Counted from the first letter of the stretch, positions 52,163 to 61,641 are shown. The stretch is DNA of 64,000 nucleotides from Paenibacillus xylanexedens (GCF_017874615.1 NZ_JAGIKV010000016.1:62001-126000); one strand, 5' to 3'. A program made the numbers and translations. Notes: generated from the letters alone by a model not told the origin.

Positions 52163-53638
52163 TCAAAAGGTCGTAAGACCCAGAATCAGTTGCAGCTTAT
52201 ATAGGATACCTTTCAAAAACGTAGTCTTCTCCTGGAACTCATCCAGGTCTAACGTGAACTCGGCATCATTATTATTCCAAATACGCTCAAAATAATTCGC
52301 GATATCAAGCGTGAACTTATTGTCTGGAGGTGCAGCAACCCATAGATCATTCTCCAGATTGTAGTCATTCATGTTTCGGGGTGTAAAGTTGGTTGAACCC
52401 CCGAGGACAATATGATCTCCGGTTGCTTTGGCAAGATAGATCATTTTGGTATGGTATTGCTCCTTGGTGGTGTTATACCAGCGGATCTGAATTTTACCGT
52501 CGGATTTATCATGCAATTCAGCAGCGACAGGACGGTTCGGAATGCCGATCTTTTCCTGACCAAAAGCATTTTCATTTGGATCTAGTACAAGCCGGATCTC
52601 GGTTCCTCGTTTTGCCGCTTCCAGCAGGGCTTCCAATACTTTCGGAGAAGCCACATAGAACATGCCCATCCATAAGGTGTCACCTTTGCCAGCCTGATTG
52701 ATCTCATGGAGTACGGCGTCATTCACTTTGCCTTCAGTTAAATAGCGAATTCGTAGGTCTCCCGTGTTTGAATCCGTCGAAGGTGCTGTGTATGTCGGAA
52801 CCTTGCCCCCGCCCGAGATATCGAGTACAGCTTGCTCGGACTGAAGAATATCCCCAATGACCGGGCCTGTTACTTCAAATGCAATATTCGAGTGGTAGGC
52901 ACTCGCATCATGGATATTGCCAGAAGAGACAATCGCCGTCTTCTCACTAACAACAACTTTGCGATGATTGGCCTTCACATTGAGCAGCTTGAGATAGGAA
53001 CGCACAGTGACATCCGGACCATCCGTGGCCATCAGGTTTTTGATCCAACCATCTCCGGATTGGCCAAACCATTGGAAGAAGGTCCGCCAGACCGCAGAGT
53101 ATACTGGAGTTGAATCACGCAAAGGGTCCACATCCGTAATGACCACATGAATGCCTGCTTGTTTCATTTGTTCCAGCAACGGATTGGGTGCTGAGTTATA
53201 GTTGGTATTTACTTCATCTGTAATAAACCAGATGTCCATATCAGGATGTTGATTTTTTTTGGCGACCAGCGCTTCGGTGAATTCAGTACTCACGGGAGGA
53301 AAGTTCTGTCCCTTGTGCTGATAATTATTGAACAGGAACATATCCACCAGCACAAACTGCTCCGCTTCCTCCACAATTTGCATCATGCGCTGGAAAATCT
53401 GCTGCTCGTGCTCCATCTGTCCGTCGGAGGAAGGATAAGTGAGGTCATGCAGGAACTCGACTTGGTCGACACGATACTCCGGACTTTCGTAGGAAATGCC
53501 CGTTGGTAATGGTTTGTAGGTCTGATAGAGCATGACGGCGATGAGCCATAGGACCAATAGGACAAGTCCTGTTCGTATGTATGGAAATTTGCCGCGTGAA
53601 GATTTGCGGTCTGATGTATGGCGGCGTAATGAACCCAA
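52163..53638 (-). CDS. Membrane-anchored phospholipase D-like protein
   Basis: TTG 53638 is preferred over the longer frame: AAGGGGGAG sits 7 nt upstream, and the upstream part has no similarity and overlaps the carH promoter. The 491-aa protein has an N-terminal membrane helix (IRTGLVLLVLWLIAVMLYQTY). Two HxK motifs follow (NHRKVVVSEKTAIVSSGNIHD and YHTKMIYLAKATGDHIVLGGSTNF), as in cardiolipin-synthase-like PLD enzymes. The second motif lacks the usual Asp spacing but keeps His and Lys. It may act on phospholipids or cell-surface polymers outside the membrane. It is divergent from carH. Confidence 0.85.
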   Translation of the reverse strand: MGSLRRHTSDRKSSRGKFPYIRTGLVLLVLWLIAVMLYQTYKPLPTGISYESPEYRVDQVEFLHDLTYPSSDGQMEHEQQIFQRMMQIVEEAEQFVLVDMFLFNNYQHKGQNFPPVSTEFTEALVAKKNQHPDMDIWFITDEVNTNYNSAPNPLLEQMKQAGIHVVITDVDPLRDSTPVYSAVWRTFFQWFGQSGDGWIKNLMATDGPDVTVRSYLKLLNVKANHRKVVVSEKTAIVSSGNIHDASAYHSNIAFEVTGPVIGDILQSEQAVLDISGGGKVPTYTAPSTDSNTGDLRIRYLTEGKVNDAVLHEINQAGKGDTLWMGMFYVASPKVLEALLEAAKRGTEIRLVLDPNENAFGQEKIGIPNRPVAAELHDKSDGKIQIRWYNTTKEQYHTKMIYLAKATGDHIVLGGSTNFTPRNMNDYNLENDLWVAAPPDNKFTLDIANYFERIWNNNDAEFTLDLDEFQEKTTFLKGILYKLQLILGLTTF

Positions 53639-53765
53639 CGGTGGACTCCCCCTTCTGTACTTGCTGACTTCTATTACCACACGGATGATAACGTTGACGC
53701 AGGAGAACCCGCTAGCATAACGAATGTAGTGGTAAAATGCATATGGCAAAATTGGCAGTATGCAA

Positions 53766-53816
53766 TCGACAGGTGTCTGAGCGTTGTGTATAATGAGTGT
53801 ATTATTTTTGTAGAAT
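53766..53816 (+). promoter_or_regulatory. carH promoter with three 11-bp direct repeats (candidate CarH operator)
   Basis: TCGACA at 53766-53771 and TATAAT at 53789-53794 are spaced 17 bp. Overlapping the -10 and continuing past the start are GTATAAT at 53788, GTATTAT at 53799 and GTAGAAT at 53810, exactly 11 bp apart. CarH proteins bind tandem 11-bp repeats with an nTnTACAn-like core, which is the complement of these words. The same order occurs at the crt promoter. Confidence 0.75.
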
Positions 53817-53893
53817 GTTAGGGTTTTCATATGCCTGACAAGGACGGGGAACCAATGATATAACCTTTGAAATCTGGACATTTAGGAAAGAAA

Positions 53894-54850
53894 GTGGGTA
53901 ATAAGGTGTATTCCATCAAACAAGTCGCTGCCATGCTCGGTATCCCGACGGTGACGCTCCGGGCTTGGGAGAATCGGTATAGTGCGGTCACCCCTGAGCG
54001 GACGGAATCGGGTTATCGAATGTATACCGAAGAGAATGTTGCGGATCTGCGCTGGTTGAAAGAACAGGTTGAGCTACATCAGACCAATATTTCGGAAGCG
54101 GTACGGATGCTGAAAGTAAACAAATTAAATCCGCCCGAGGCTGTGCCCACGCCGATCATGGCTCCGGTGCCTACGATGGAAGAAGCCTACGCACGCATGG
54201 CAGATCAGATCTATGACTCGCTCTACAACTTTCAGGGTGAACGTGCCAATGGTTTGATTGATTTTGGGTTCACCATGTATGGGTATGACTCGATGTTCTA
54301 TCATGTGTTGGTGCCCATTCTGGTCCGGGTTGGAGATGCATGGGAGCAAGGCAGGGCTTCGGTGGCTCAGGAACACTTCATGACACAGCTGATATCACAG
54401 CGGTTTTATCAGTTTTTCCATCTGTTCCCGATCTATCCGCATCTGCCCAAAGTTCTGGCGTTGTGTCCGGAAGGGGAGCATCATCAGGTCGGATTGCTGC
54501 TGTTCTCTCTCTTTATGCGCAAAAATGGAGCGGAAGTACTGTATCTCGGTGCGAACACGCCAGAAGAAGGTATCTTCCCGATTATCCGGGAGCAAAAAAT
54601 CAAGTTGGTCTGCCTGTCGATCACAAGTCCAGGGCTTCTTGAACGGTGTGATCAGCTCGTCGAGCGGATTATGAACGAGTTCCCGCATATTCGCTTTGTA
54701 CTTGGAGGTAAAGGCTATGAGCGTGCAGAGCATGCACGTTATCCGCAATGGATTATGCCGGAGAGTTCTGCGGACTGGCAGTCGTGGATGGAGCGTGAAT
54801 ATCTCTCCGAGCGGTCACCTGGTGCACGGTTTGGACAGGCCAATAATTAA
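53894..54850 (+). CDS. carH: CarH/LitR-type B12-dependent light-sensing repressor
   Basis: An ~318-aa MerR-type helix-turn-helix regulator (VYSIKQVAAMLGIPTVTLRAWENRY) joined to a helical bundle and a B12-binding Rossmann domain. The light-sensing signature Trp-x9-Glu-His is intact (Trp150, Glu160, His161 in GDAWEQGRASVAQEHF). The cobalamin ligand His197 is in EGEHHQVG. In Thermus and Myxococcus, adenosylcobalamin-bound tetramer represses carotenoid genes in the dark and light breaks it. It is directly upstream of the carotenoid operon. GTG 53894 has AGGAAAG upstream. Confidence 0.9.
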   Translation: MGNKVYSIKQVAAMLGIPTVTLRAWENRYSAVTPERTESGYRMYTEENVADLRWLKEQVELHQTNISEAVRMLKVNKLNPPEAVPTPIMAPVPTMEEAYARMADQIYDSLYNFQGERANGLIDFGFTMYGYDSMFYHVLVPILVRVGDAWEQGRASVAQEHFMTQLISQRFYQFFHLFPIYPHLPKVLALCPEGEHHQVGLLLFSLFMRKNGAEVLYLGANTPEEGIFPIIREQKIKLVCLSITSPGLLERCDQLVERIMNEFPHIRFVLGGKGYERAEHARYPQWIMPESSADWQSWMEREYLSERSPGARFGQANN

Positions 54851-54890
54851 ACATAATCTCAAATGATATGAATAGGTTAGTGTATAAAGG

Positions 54891-54927
54891 ACATCCTTTG
54901 ACGAAAGTGATCAAAGGGTGTTTTTTG
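54891..54927 (+). terminator. Terminator of carH
   Basis: ACATCCTTTGA at 54891-54901 pairs with TCAAAGGGTGT at 54911-54921 (one G-U), followed by TTTTTT. The crt operon thus needs its own promoter. Confidence 0.85.
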
Positions 54928-54976
54928 TGTTTATAAATGGATTACCAGGTATTTTGACCGACGGGTCATTTTTTGG

Positions 54977-55018
54977 TTTACAAGGTCGTATAATATTTGT
55001 ATTATATTTGTATAATGT
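54977..55018 (+). promoter_or_regulatory. crt promoter with three 11-bp direct repeats (candidate CarH operator)
   Basis: TTTACA at 54977-54982 and TATTAT at 55000-55005 are 17 bp apart. Three tandem repeats TCGTATAATAT, TTGTATTATAT and TTGTATAATGT fill 54986-55018 with exact 11-bp periodicity. The core words GTATAAT/GTATTAT/GTATAAT match those in the carH promoter. Binding would cover the -10 and block RNA polymerase, as expected for dark repression. Confidence 0.75.
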
Positions 55019-55114
55019 TTTTGCTAGTTACCGCTTAAAGTGTTCTTAGGCGGTTTAATAATAGGTTAGGGGCTAGAGAACTATAGGAATTCCCTACATA
55101 GAAAGGTGAGTGGC

Positions 55115-56665
55115 ATGATACCGAATCAACAACGCAAACGTGCAGCTGTCATTGGCGCAGGTCCGGGTGGACTTGCAGCAGCAATGTTATTGTCCGGTCA
55201 GGGGTACGAGGTAGATGTGTATGAGAAACAGCCAGTCATCGGGGGGCGTTCTGCCAGATTGGAACTGGGTGAATATCGATTCGACCGGGGTGCTACATTT
55301 TTGATGATGCCACAGCTGATCGAAGAGATGTTCGATGTGGTGGGACGCAAATTATCCGATTATGTGGATATGAAAGAGCTAACTCCGCTGTACGCACTGA
55401 ACTTTGGTGACAAGGTGTTCAAGCCTTCTCGTAATCGGGAAGATACAGCTGCACAGATTAAGGAATTGTTTCCGGGCAATGAAGACAATTACCTTCGGTT
55501 CATGCAAGAAGAAGAAGTGAAGTTTGGCAAAGTCATGCCTCTGCTCCGTCGTCCTTTTGGCAAGTTGACTGACTATCTACGCAAGGATGCGGTAACAGCT
55601 CTACCTAAGCTTGATGTCCACAATACGGTCTACGGGATCTTGTCCCGCTATTTTACAGACGAGCGTCTGCGCTGGGCATTTACATTTCAATCCAAATACC
55701 TTGGCATGTCTGCCTGGGATTGTCCGGGCACCTTTACCATATTATCGTTTATTGAGCATCACTACGGATTGTTCCACCCCATTGGCGGCGTGAATCGGAT
55801 CTTCCAAGCCATGGCCGATGTCGTGGAAGAATACGGAGGACGCATACATACTTCCACCCCGGTGAAACAGGTCATCGTTCGCAATGGTCGTGCAGAAGGT
55901 GTGTTGCTTGAGAACGGTGAACGCATCGAAGCAGACCATGTGGTGGTGAACGCCGACTTTGCACATGCGGTGAACCATCTGTTTGAACCAGGCGTGCTTA
56001 AGAAATATACCCCGGAGAAAATGAAACGCAAAAAGTATTCCTGCTCTACAGCAATGCTGTATCTGGGCGTGGATGGTGATGTGGATCTGCCGCATCACTC
56101 GATCTATTTTCCCGAGGACTACCGGTTAAACGTTGATGAGATCACAAAGCACAAAATGTTATCAGCCGATCCATCTCTATATATTCATAACCCTTCCAGA
56201 CTTGATTCGACGCTGGCACCGGAAGGGAAATCTGCTTTGTATGTTCTTATGCCTACGCCTAACCTTACCGCAGACATTGATTGGGAGGCAGAACGGGAGA
56301 ATGTGCAGGAGGCCATGATGAAACGCATGGAAGGCATTCCTGAGCTGGCAGACATACGTAGCCGTATTGAAGAATGTATGCTGTTCACTCCACTTGATTG
56401 GGAGACTGAACTGGATGTGTATCGCGGAGCAACGTTTAATATGGCACATAATCTGGGTCAGATGATGTATCTGCGTCCCCATAACCAGTTTGAAGAGTTG
56501 AAAAGTGTATGGCTGGTAGGCGGCGGAACACATCCGGGCAGCGGGTTGCCCACGATTTTCGAATCGGCACGAATCAGTGTCAGACTGATTCAGGAAGAGG
56601 ACGCACGCACACGTTCCAAGCCATCCTCTTATGTGAAGACGGCAGAAGCCGGAGGGCATTCATGA
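55115..56665 (+). CDS. Carotenoid (diapo)phytoene desaturase, CrtN/CrtI family
   Basis: A 516-aa flavoprotein with an N-terminal FAD site (AAVIGAGPGGLAAAMLLSGQGYEVDVYEKQPVIGGRS) and the C-terminal CrtI signature (LVGGGTHPGSGLPTIFESARIS). It introduces conjugated double bonds into a C30 or C40 precursor. ATG 55115 follows AAAGGTGAG. It is the first gene of an operon in which successive genes overlap by 1-4 nt or lie within a few nt. Which of the three desaturase-family members makes which product cannot be told from the sequence. Confidence 0.93.
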   Translation: MIPNQQRKRAAVIGAGPGGLAAAMLLSGQGYEVDVYEKQPVIGGRSARLELGEYRFDRGATFLMMPQLIEEMFDVVGRKLSDYVDMKELTPLYALNFGDKVFKPSRNREDTAAQIKELFPGNEDNYLRFMQEEEVKFGKVMPLLRRPFGKLTDYLRKDAVTALPKLDVHNTVYGILSRYFTDERLRWAFTFQSKYLGMSAWDCPGTFTILSFIEHHYGLFHPIGGVNRIFQAMADVVEEYGGRIHTSTPVKQVIVRNGRAEGVLLENGERIEADHVVVNADFAHAVNHLFEPGVLKKYTPEKMKRKKYSCSTAMLYLGVDGDVDLPHHSIYFPEDYRLNVDEITKHKMLSADPSLYIHNPSRLDSTLAPEGKSALYVLMPTPNLTADIDWEAERENVQEAMMKRMEGIPELADIRSRIEECMLFTPLDWETELDVYRGATFNMAHNLGQMMYLRPHNQFEELKSVWLVGGGTHPGSGLPTIFESARISVRLIQEEDARTRSKPSSYVKTAEAGGHS

Positions 56666-58125
56666 AGCGGGCCGCTATTGTAGGCGCAGGGATTGGCGGA
56701 CTCACTTCGGCACTGTTATTGAACCGTCAGGGATGGGATGTCACCGTGTATGAACGGGGTTCCCGCGTTGGCGGACGCATTGGATATGAGCAGGAAGGCG
56801 AGTATCGGATCGATCAGGGGCCAACCATCGTACTGTTGCCGGAGATGTTACTTGGCATACTGGAGGAAGCAGGCGTAGATCGTTCGAAGATTGAGCTACT
56901 TCGCTGTGATCCATTATACAGAGTCCACTACCACAGTGGTCGTGTCATGACCAAGATGACCTCACGTGAAGAGCAGACGGCGGAGATTGAGCGTTTGTTC
57001 CCGGGAGAGAGCCGGGGATTCACACGATTCATGAAAGATATGGACACGTTGTTTCCGGCAGGCAGGGCAGCGTTTCTGGAAAGGGCTTTTCCGCGCAAAA
57101 GGGATTTCTTCACCCCTTCGCTCATGTCACTCATGGGCAGATTGCGTGCACACAAAAGTGTCCGGAAAGCGGTAGGCGATTATTTTGAGCACGAGGAATT
57201 GCTTGATGCATACTCACTGCAAAGTTTATACATTGGTGGATCACCGTTTGGGACGCCAGGTATCTATTCCCTTTTACCTTACGCAGAGCATGAATATGGC
57301 ATCTGGATGGTCAAAGGTGGATATGCAGCATTGCCAGCCATACTGGAACAGGAACTGATATCACGTGGTGGACGTGTCGTGCTGAATTCGGAAGTGACCG
57401 GACTCAAGATTAAAAATGGTGTGTGTGAAGGTATAGAAACGGCAGCAGGCGCAGAAAATGTGGATGCAGTTATCTACAATGGTGATTTCCCCCATCTATC
57501 AGGTTTGCTTGGACAATCACCAGCGGTAGCACGTAAAAGAAAACCGTATCGTCCCTCTTCCGGATGTGTATTGCTCTATGTGGGTGTGGACAAAACCTGG
57601 GAAGATGCAACGACGCACCAGTTCTTCCTGCCACCGAGTCTTGAAGGCAGTTTGCAGGAAGTGTTCAATCAGCGACGCATTCCGGCAAAGTCCTCATTTT
57701 ACGTATTTAATCCGGTCGCCTTGGATGAAACTGCAGCGCCTCAAGGACAGAGTGTATTGTATTTCCTCATTCCCGTACCAGATGCCGAAGGTGTCGACTG
57801 GGATCAGGAGAGTGAAGCATTGGCAGAACGTGTACTGGAAGAAGCGGAGCAACGAGGATTCCCGGGACTTCGTGCAGCGATTAAGTGGAAAAAGGTACGT
57901 ACACCCGCTGACGCAGAGCGAGACGGGCTCTATGGGGGTGGAAGCTTTGGTATAGCACCTGTATTGTTCCAGTCCGGTGTATACCGACCGCAACCCAAAC
58001 CATTCCCTAATATAAAGGGATTATATGCCGCAGGAGCATCTGTACATCCAGGTGGCGGAGTGCCGATTGTAATGCAGAGCGCACGTATGGCCGTCAATCA
58101 ACTCATGAAGGAGATGGGAACATGA
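56662..58125 (+). CDS. Second CrtN/CrtP-family carotenoid desaturase or oxidase
   Basis: A 487-aa FAD enzyme (AAIVGAGIGGLTSALLLNRQGWDVTVYERGSRVGGRIG) with the C-terminal motif GASVHPGGGVPIVMQSARMA. It is a diverged paralogue of the preceding gene and of the one at 61638. Related gene sets contain an oxidase that makes a terminal aldehyde or acid, so this could be CrtP/CrtNb-like. ATG 56662 overlaps the previous stop by 4 nt; longer frames overlap the first desaturase. Confidence 0.9.
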   Translation: MKRAAIVGAGIGGLTSALLLNRQGWDVTVYERGSRVGGRIGYEQEGEYRIDQGPTIVLLPEMLLGILEEAGVDRSKIELLRCDPLYRVHYHSGRVMTKMTSREEQTAEIERLFPGESRGFTRFMKDMDTLFPAGRAAFLERAFPRKRDFFTPSLMSLMGRLRAHKSVRKAVGDYFEHEELLDAYSLQSLYIGGSPFGTPGIYSLLPYAEHEYGIWMVKGGYAALPAILEQELISRGGRVVLNSEVTGLKIKNGVCEGIETAAGAENVDAVIYNGDFPHLSGLLGQSPAVARKRKPYRPSSGCVLLYVGVDKTWEDATTHQFFLPPSLEGSLQEVFNQRRIPAKSSFYVFNPVALDETAAPQGQSVLYFLIPVPDAEGVDWDQESEALAERVLEEAEQRGFPGLRAAIKWKKVRTPADAERDGLYGGGSFGIAPVLFQSGVYRPQPKPFPNIKGLYAAGASVHPGGGVPIVMQSARMAVNQLMKEMGT

Positions 58126-58994
58126 ATGAAGCGATTTTGAGCAGGTGTGAAGAGTTGATGCAAAAGGGTTCTTCCTCTTTTTATCAGGCCTTTAGAGGGC
58201 TGCCAAGTCCACGTCGGGAAGCGGTATATGTCATTTATGCCTTCTGCCGCATGATTGATGACAGTGTAGACGAGCCGGAACATTCGCCCTATACGATTCA
58301 CGAGATCCATGATTTGTTTGATCAGTTGGATGACGCGGAAGGACATTTTATCTGGCCAGCACTGAGATGGTTGTTCAGCAGTTTCCCTCATCTGGATAAG
58401 GGTCCATTCTTCCGTCAGATGGAAGGGCAACTCACAGATCTTAAAGTAACGCATTATACAACGATGCAGGAACTGGAGCATTATTGTTATCTGGTGGCCG
58501 GAACCGTAGGCGAGATGTTGTTGCCTGTATTGAGAGATGATAACGGCGCAGAAGTAGCGATGAACGGGATTGCTTTGGGTAAAGGGATGCAGATCGTTAA
58601 TATTATTCGGGATGTTGGTGAAGATCGGGCCAGAGTGCGTCGGTATGTTCCGCTGGAGATCATGGAGAAGCATGGTTACACCGAGCAGGACTTTGAAGAC
58701 GGGGTCGTGGACGAACGCTTTATTGCCATTGTTCATGAATTAAAAGCTGCAGCATTGAACTGGTTCCGTATTGGCATGGATCGTCTGGATACGTACCCAA
58801 CGGAAAGTGCGTTTTCCATCGAGCTGGCAGCAGCCTTTTACTCCACCATTCTACACGCGGTTGAACGCAACGATTATGACGTATATACCAAACGGGCATA
58901 TGTTAGCGATGAATTGAAACTGGAGATGCTGGGTGCGATTGTGAAACGTTACCCGATGCTGGCCTATCAAGCCTCCCGAACGGCGGTATCCTGA
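58122..58994 (+). CDS. crtM: Squalene/phytoene synthase family enzyme (CrtM/CrtB)
   Basis: A 290-aa enzyme that joins two isoprenyl diphosphates head to head, most likely farnesyl diphosphates to 4,4'-diapophytoene. It has the first Asp-rich motif FCRMIDDSVDE and the second NIIRDVGEDRARVRRYVP, which bind magnesium and diphosphate. The 4-nt overlap with the desaturase gene upstream shows translational coupling. Confidence 0.92.
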   Translation: MNEAILSRCEELMQKGSSSFYQAFRGLPSPRREAVYVIYAFCRMIDDSVDEPEHSPYTIHEIHDLFDQLDDAEGHFIWPALRWLFSSFPHLDKGPFFRQMEGQLTDLKVTHYTTMQELEHYCYLVAGTVGEMLLPVLRDDNGAEVAMNGIALGKGMQIVNIIRDVGEDRARVRRYVPLEIMEKHGYTEQDFEDGVVDERFIAIVHELKAAALNWFRIGMDRLDTYPTESAFSIELAAAFYSTILHAVERNDYDVYTKRAYVSDELKLEMLGAIVKRYPMLAYQASRTAVS

Positions 58995-59761
58995 TGATCC
59001 AGTGGCTTTACTGGGCGTGGTATGTCATTGGAGCAACCTTGATGCTAACGATCGGTGTGCCTGACGTATTATCTTTTTCAAATGGTTTATTTCTAATCTT
59101 CTACGCATTGTATGTGTTGGATCTGATCTATCAAGGGCGTAATCGGACAGGCCTGTCCGACCAGTCAGTCATCTGGCTGAAACCCGGACTCTGGATATCC
59201 TCTGTGATTATCTGGCTTGGAGGTATGGGCGTAGAGTGGGTAGGAGTGCATACGCATTGGCCATTTGGTGAGTATGCTTACTCAGACTTCTTCGGGATTC
59301 ATCTGTTCAGTGTACCTGTTACGCTGGGTTTCGCCTGGATCGCAGTGGTGGGTAACTCGGCGCTGTTAAGTGGCGGTGGTTCAACCTGGACGGGCAAATT
59401 GCTTCGGGCAGTGAAGACCGGGTTCTGGGCGATTGTACTTGATCTGGTGCTCGACCCTGTTGCGCATGCAAGAGGATTCTGGGAGTGGCAAGCCCCAGGT
59501 GGATTCTACGGTGTTCCGTGGACCAATTACATAAGCTGGTTTATCATGGGTGCATTCCTGTCCCTCTTCCTTCCGGCCATGCCTAATGACCGTAGCTCAT
59601 TGCTGCGTGCAAAATGGTTGTATCAGCTGTTTATTCTTCTGTTCGGCCTGCTTGCTCTAAAGGAAGGGATTACAGGCAGCTTTATCATCGCCATTGCTGG
59701 GGTGCTTCTTGCCGAAGGGAGCTGGCTCTATGATTCGCGCCGTAAAATCAAAATCGTTTAA
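58994..59761 (+). CDS. CruF-like carotenoid hydratase (DUF422 family)
   Basis: A 255-aa multi-pass membrane protein (about seven hydrophobic segments; GVEWVGVHTHWPFGEYAYSDFFGIHLFSVPVTLGFAWIAVVGNSALL and DPVAHARGFWEWQAPGGFYGVPWTNYISWFIMG). This family hydrates the end of acyclic carotenoids, in C30 pathways giving a hydroxyl that is then glycosylated and acylated. Those later enzymes follow in this operon, which fits. The ATG overlaps the previous stop by one base. Confidence 0.88.
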   Translation: MIQWLYWAWYVIGATLMLTIGVPDVLSFSNGLFLIFYALYVLDLIYQGRNRTGLSDQSVIWLKPGLWISSVIIWLGGMGVEWVGVHTHWPFGEYAYSDFFGIHLFSVPVTLGFAWIAVVGNSALLSGGGSTWTGKLLRAVKTGFWAIVLDLVLDPVAHARGFWEWQAPGGFYGVPWTNYISWFIMGAFLSLFLPAMPNDRSSLLRAKWLYQLFILLFGLLALKEGITGSFIIAIAGVLLAEGSWLYDSRRKIKIV

Positions 59762-60491
59762 TCATATTTTTGCCTTATACAATCATTATTATCTGCTACG
59801 TCGGCGCTTCCGTTCCTTCACGCTCACAGGGTCACTGGACCCGCAGGTGGACATCAGGGACAACTCCCCGATTGAACCGACTCGTCCGGTGATCTATTTC
59901 ATGAATCACAGCTCCTGGTGGGATGGTCTGCTGCTCTATCATGCGGCCAGGCAGACATCGCGGGGTGATCATTATGTGATGATGGAGGAGCAACAGCTTC
60001 AGCAGTATGCTTTTTTTCGTAAATTGGGTGCGTATTCGATCAATAAGGAGAGTGCGTCCGGTATTCGGACCTCTCTACAGTACACCAGTGAATTATTGGA
60101 TTCAGGTAAAAGGGTCTGGATTTTTCCCCAAGGAGAAATTTTGCATCAGGAGGCCAGACCAATTCAGTTCCGTCCAGGCATCGGATTGTTGCTTCGTCGT
60201 TCTCCGAATGCCATCGCCGTACCGGTAACCTTGTGCCATGGGATGGTCCAGCATGATCTACCGGAAATATCGATGCAGGCGGGCCCGGCTGTGATGGAAG
60301 ACTGGAAGGCGTTGAAGAGTGAAGAGATTGCCGCCAGACTCGGCCATGTGCTGGAACAGCAGTTAGACGATCATAGATCAGAGCTTATACGGATGGGGCA
60401 GGGAAGTTTGCCAGATGCGATTCCACTGATTCGTCATGTACGTTCGACAAGTGAAAAATACGATGCGGCACGAAAGCGGGTGAACCGTTAG
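59730..60491 (+). CDS. Lysophospholipid-acyltransferase-family protein, likely carotenoid glycoside acyltransferase
   Basis: A 253-aa membrane-associated acyltransferase with the catalytic block NHSSWWDGLL (HX4D form) and the donor block FPQGEI. ATG 59730 is used because AAGGGAG lies upstream; it overlaps the CruF-like gene by 32 nt. In similar carotenoid operons this protein esterifies the sugar of a carotenoid glycoside with a fatty acid, which suits its place beside a glycosyltransferase. Confidence 0.85.
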   Translation: MIRAVKSKSFNHIFALYNHYYLLRRRFRSFTLTGSLDPQVDIRDNSPIEPTRPVIYFMNHSSWWDGLLLYHAARQTSRGDHYVMMEEQQLQQYAFFRKLGAYSINKESASGIRTSLQYTSELLDSGKRVWIFPQGEILHQEARPIQFRPGIGLLLRRSPNAIAVPVTLCHGMVQHDLPEISMQAGPAVMEDWKALKSEEIAARLGHVLEQQLDDHRSELIRMGQGSLPDAIPLIRHVRSTSEKYDAARKRVNR

Positions 60492-60492
60492 C

Positions 60493-61641
60493 ATGAATGC
60501 ATCTGAAATCTTCTGGATTGTGCTTACCTGCATATTGAGTATACAGTTGCTGTTCGCTCTATGGAATGTCTCCTGTCTGCCCAAAGTGCGTTCATTCCGA
60601 GCAGACCGAATACAACCACCAGACCTGCTGGTCTCGGTGCTGATTCCAGCCAGAAATGAAAGACTACATATCGAAGGATGTCTGGAAAGTGTGCTCGCGA
60701 GCGATACATCAGGATTCCAGATGGAAGTATTGGTGCTGGATGATCGCTCCGAAGATGAGACAGCGGCCATGGTACAAGCGATTGCGGATCGCGATGCACG
60801 TGTGCGTCTACTTCATGGTGTTGATCTTCCCGAGGGCTGGATGGGGAAATCCCATGCGTGTCACAGGCTGGTTCAGGAGGCCAAGGGAGAATGGTATATG
60901 TTCGTGGATGCGGATGTGCGTCTGGAGCCAAGTGCCATTCGGCAGACTCTTGCGGCAGGGTGTGAGCAGAGCGGGGGTCTGGTAACCGGTTTTCCTTATC
61001 AGGTAACGAAGACGTGGATGGAAAAGCTTGTTGTGCCCATGATGGTCTTCACCATCATCAGTCATCTGCCCATTTTCATGATACGCAGATCATCCAGTCC
61101 GATGTTTGTGGCCGCTACGGGGGCTTTTTTGCTGATTCATCGCTCCAGTTACGAAGCTTCCGGTGGTCATGCTGCCATTCAGGCACATCTGGTGGATGAT
61201 ATGAGTCTCGCCAAAGCAGTCAAGCGTGCAGGTCATCCGGTGATGCTGACCGACGTGCATGACGTAACGAATACCCGCATGTATCAGAACGGTGTTGAAG
61301 TATGGAACGGATATAAGAAAAACATGTACGAAGGTATGGGGCGCAAAGACGTGCTACTTCTGGGTACGATGTTGATGTATACACTGATGTATATTGTGCC
61401 CCCGCTAGGCTTGATTATTGGACTCCTTATGGGCAGTTCGGTGTCCATTCTGTATGGATTGTTAGGAACATTATTAGGTATGGCTGTGAAAAGAGTAGCG
61501 GATCATGCTGGCGGACAACCCTGGTGGCTTGCCCTTTTGCAGCCGATCAGCATGGCCTGTGTCATTGCCATCGGACTTGCTTCCTGGCAGGCAGGCCGCT
61601 CCGGCAAGGGGTATGTATGGAAAGGTAGGCGGTACAGTTGA
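60493..61641 (+). CDS. GT2 glycosyltransferase, CrtQ-like
   Basis: A 382-aa membrane GT2 enzyme: N-terminal helix (IFWIVLTCILSIQLLFAL), SVLIPARNERLHI, VLVLDDRSEDET, the DxD-type metal site in FVDADVRLEP, and C-terminal helices (LLGTMLMYTLMYIVPPLGLIIGLLMGSSV). CrtQ adds glucose to a C30 carotenoid acid or alcohol. Spacing of 1 nt from the acyltransferase gene supports a shared product. Confidence 0.9.
   Translation: MNASEIFWIVLTCILSIQLLFALWNVSCLPKVRSFRADRIQPPDLLVSVLIPARNERLHIEGCLESVLASDTSGFQMEVLVLDDRSEDETAAMVQAIADRDARVRLLHGVDLPEGWMGKSHACHRLVQEAKGEWYMFVDADVRLEPSAIRQTLAAGCEQSGGLVTGFPYQVTKTWMEKLVVPMMVFTIISHLPIFMIRRSSSPMFVAATGAFLLIHRSSYEASGGHAAIQAHLVDDMSLAKAVKRAGHPVMLTDVHDVTNTRMYQNGVEVWNGYKKNMYEGMGRKDVLLLGTMLMYTLMYIVPPLGLIIGLLMGSSVSILYGLLGTLLGMAVKRVADHAGGQPWWLALLQPISMACVIAIGLASWQAGRSGKGYVWKGRRYS

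Noticed and set aside
52163..53881. Long 572-aa version of the phospholipase D-like gene
   Set aside because: The first 81 residues overlap the carH promoter and operator and have no ribosome site; TTG 53638 has AAGGGGGAG at good spacing.
53788..55018. CRISPR-like repeats
   Set aside because: Repeats are only 7-11 bp, tandem and without unique spacers; they fit protein-binding sites.
58098..58736. 212-aa minus-strand open frame
   Set aside because: Antisense to crtM, which has both Asp-rich motifs; the frame is a coding shadow.
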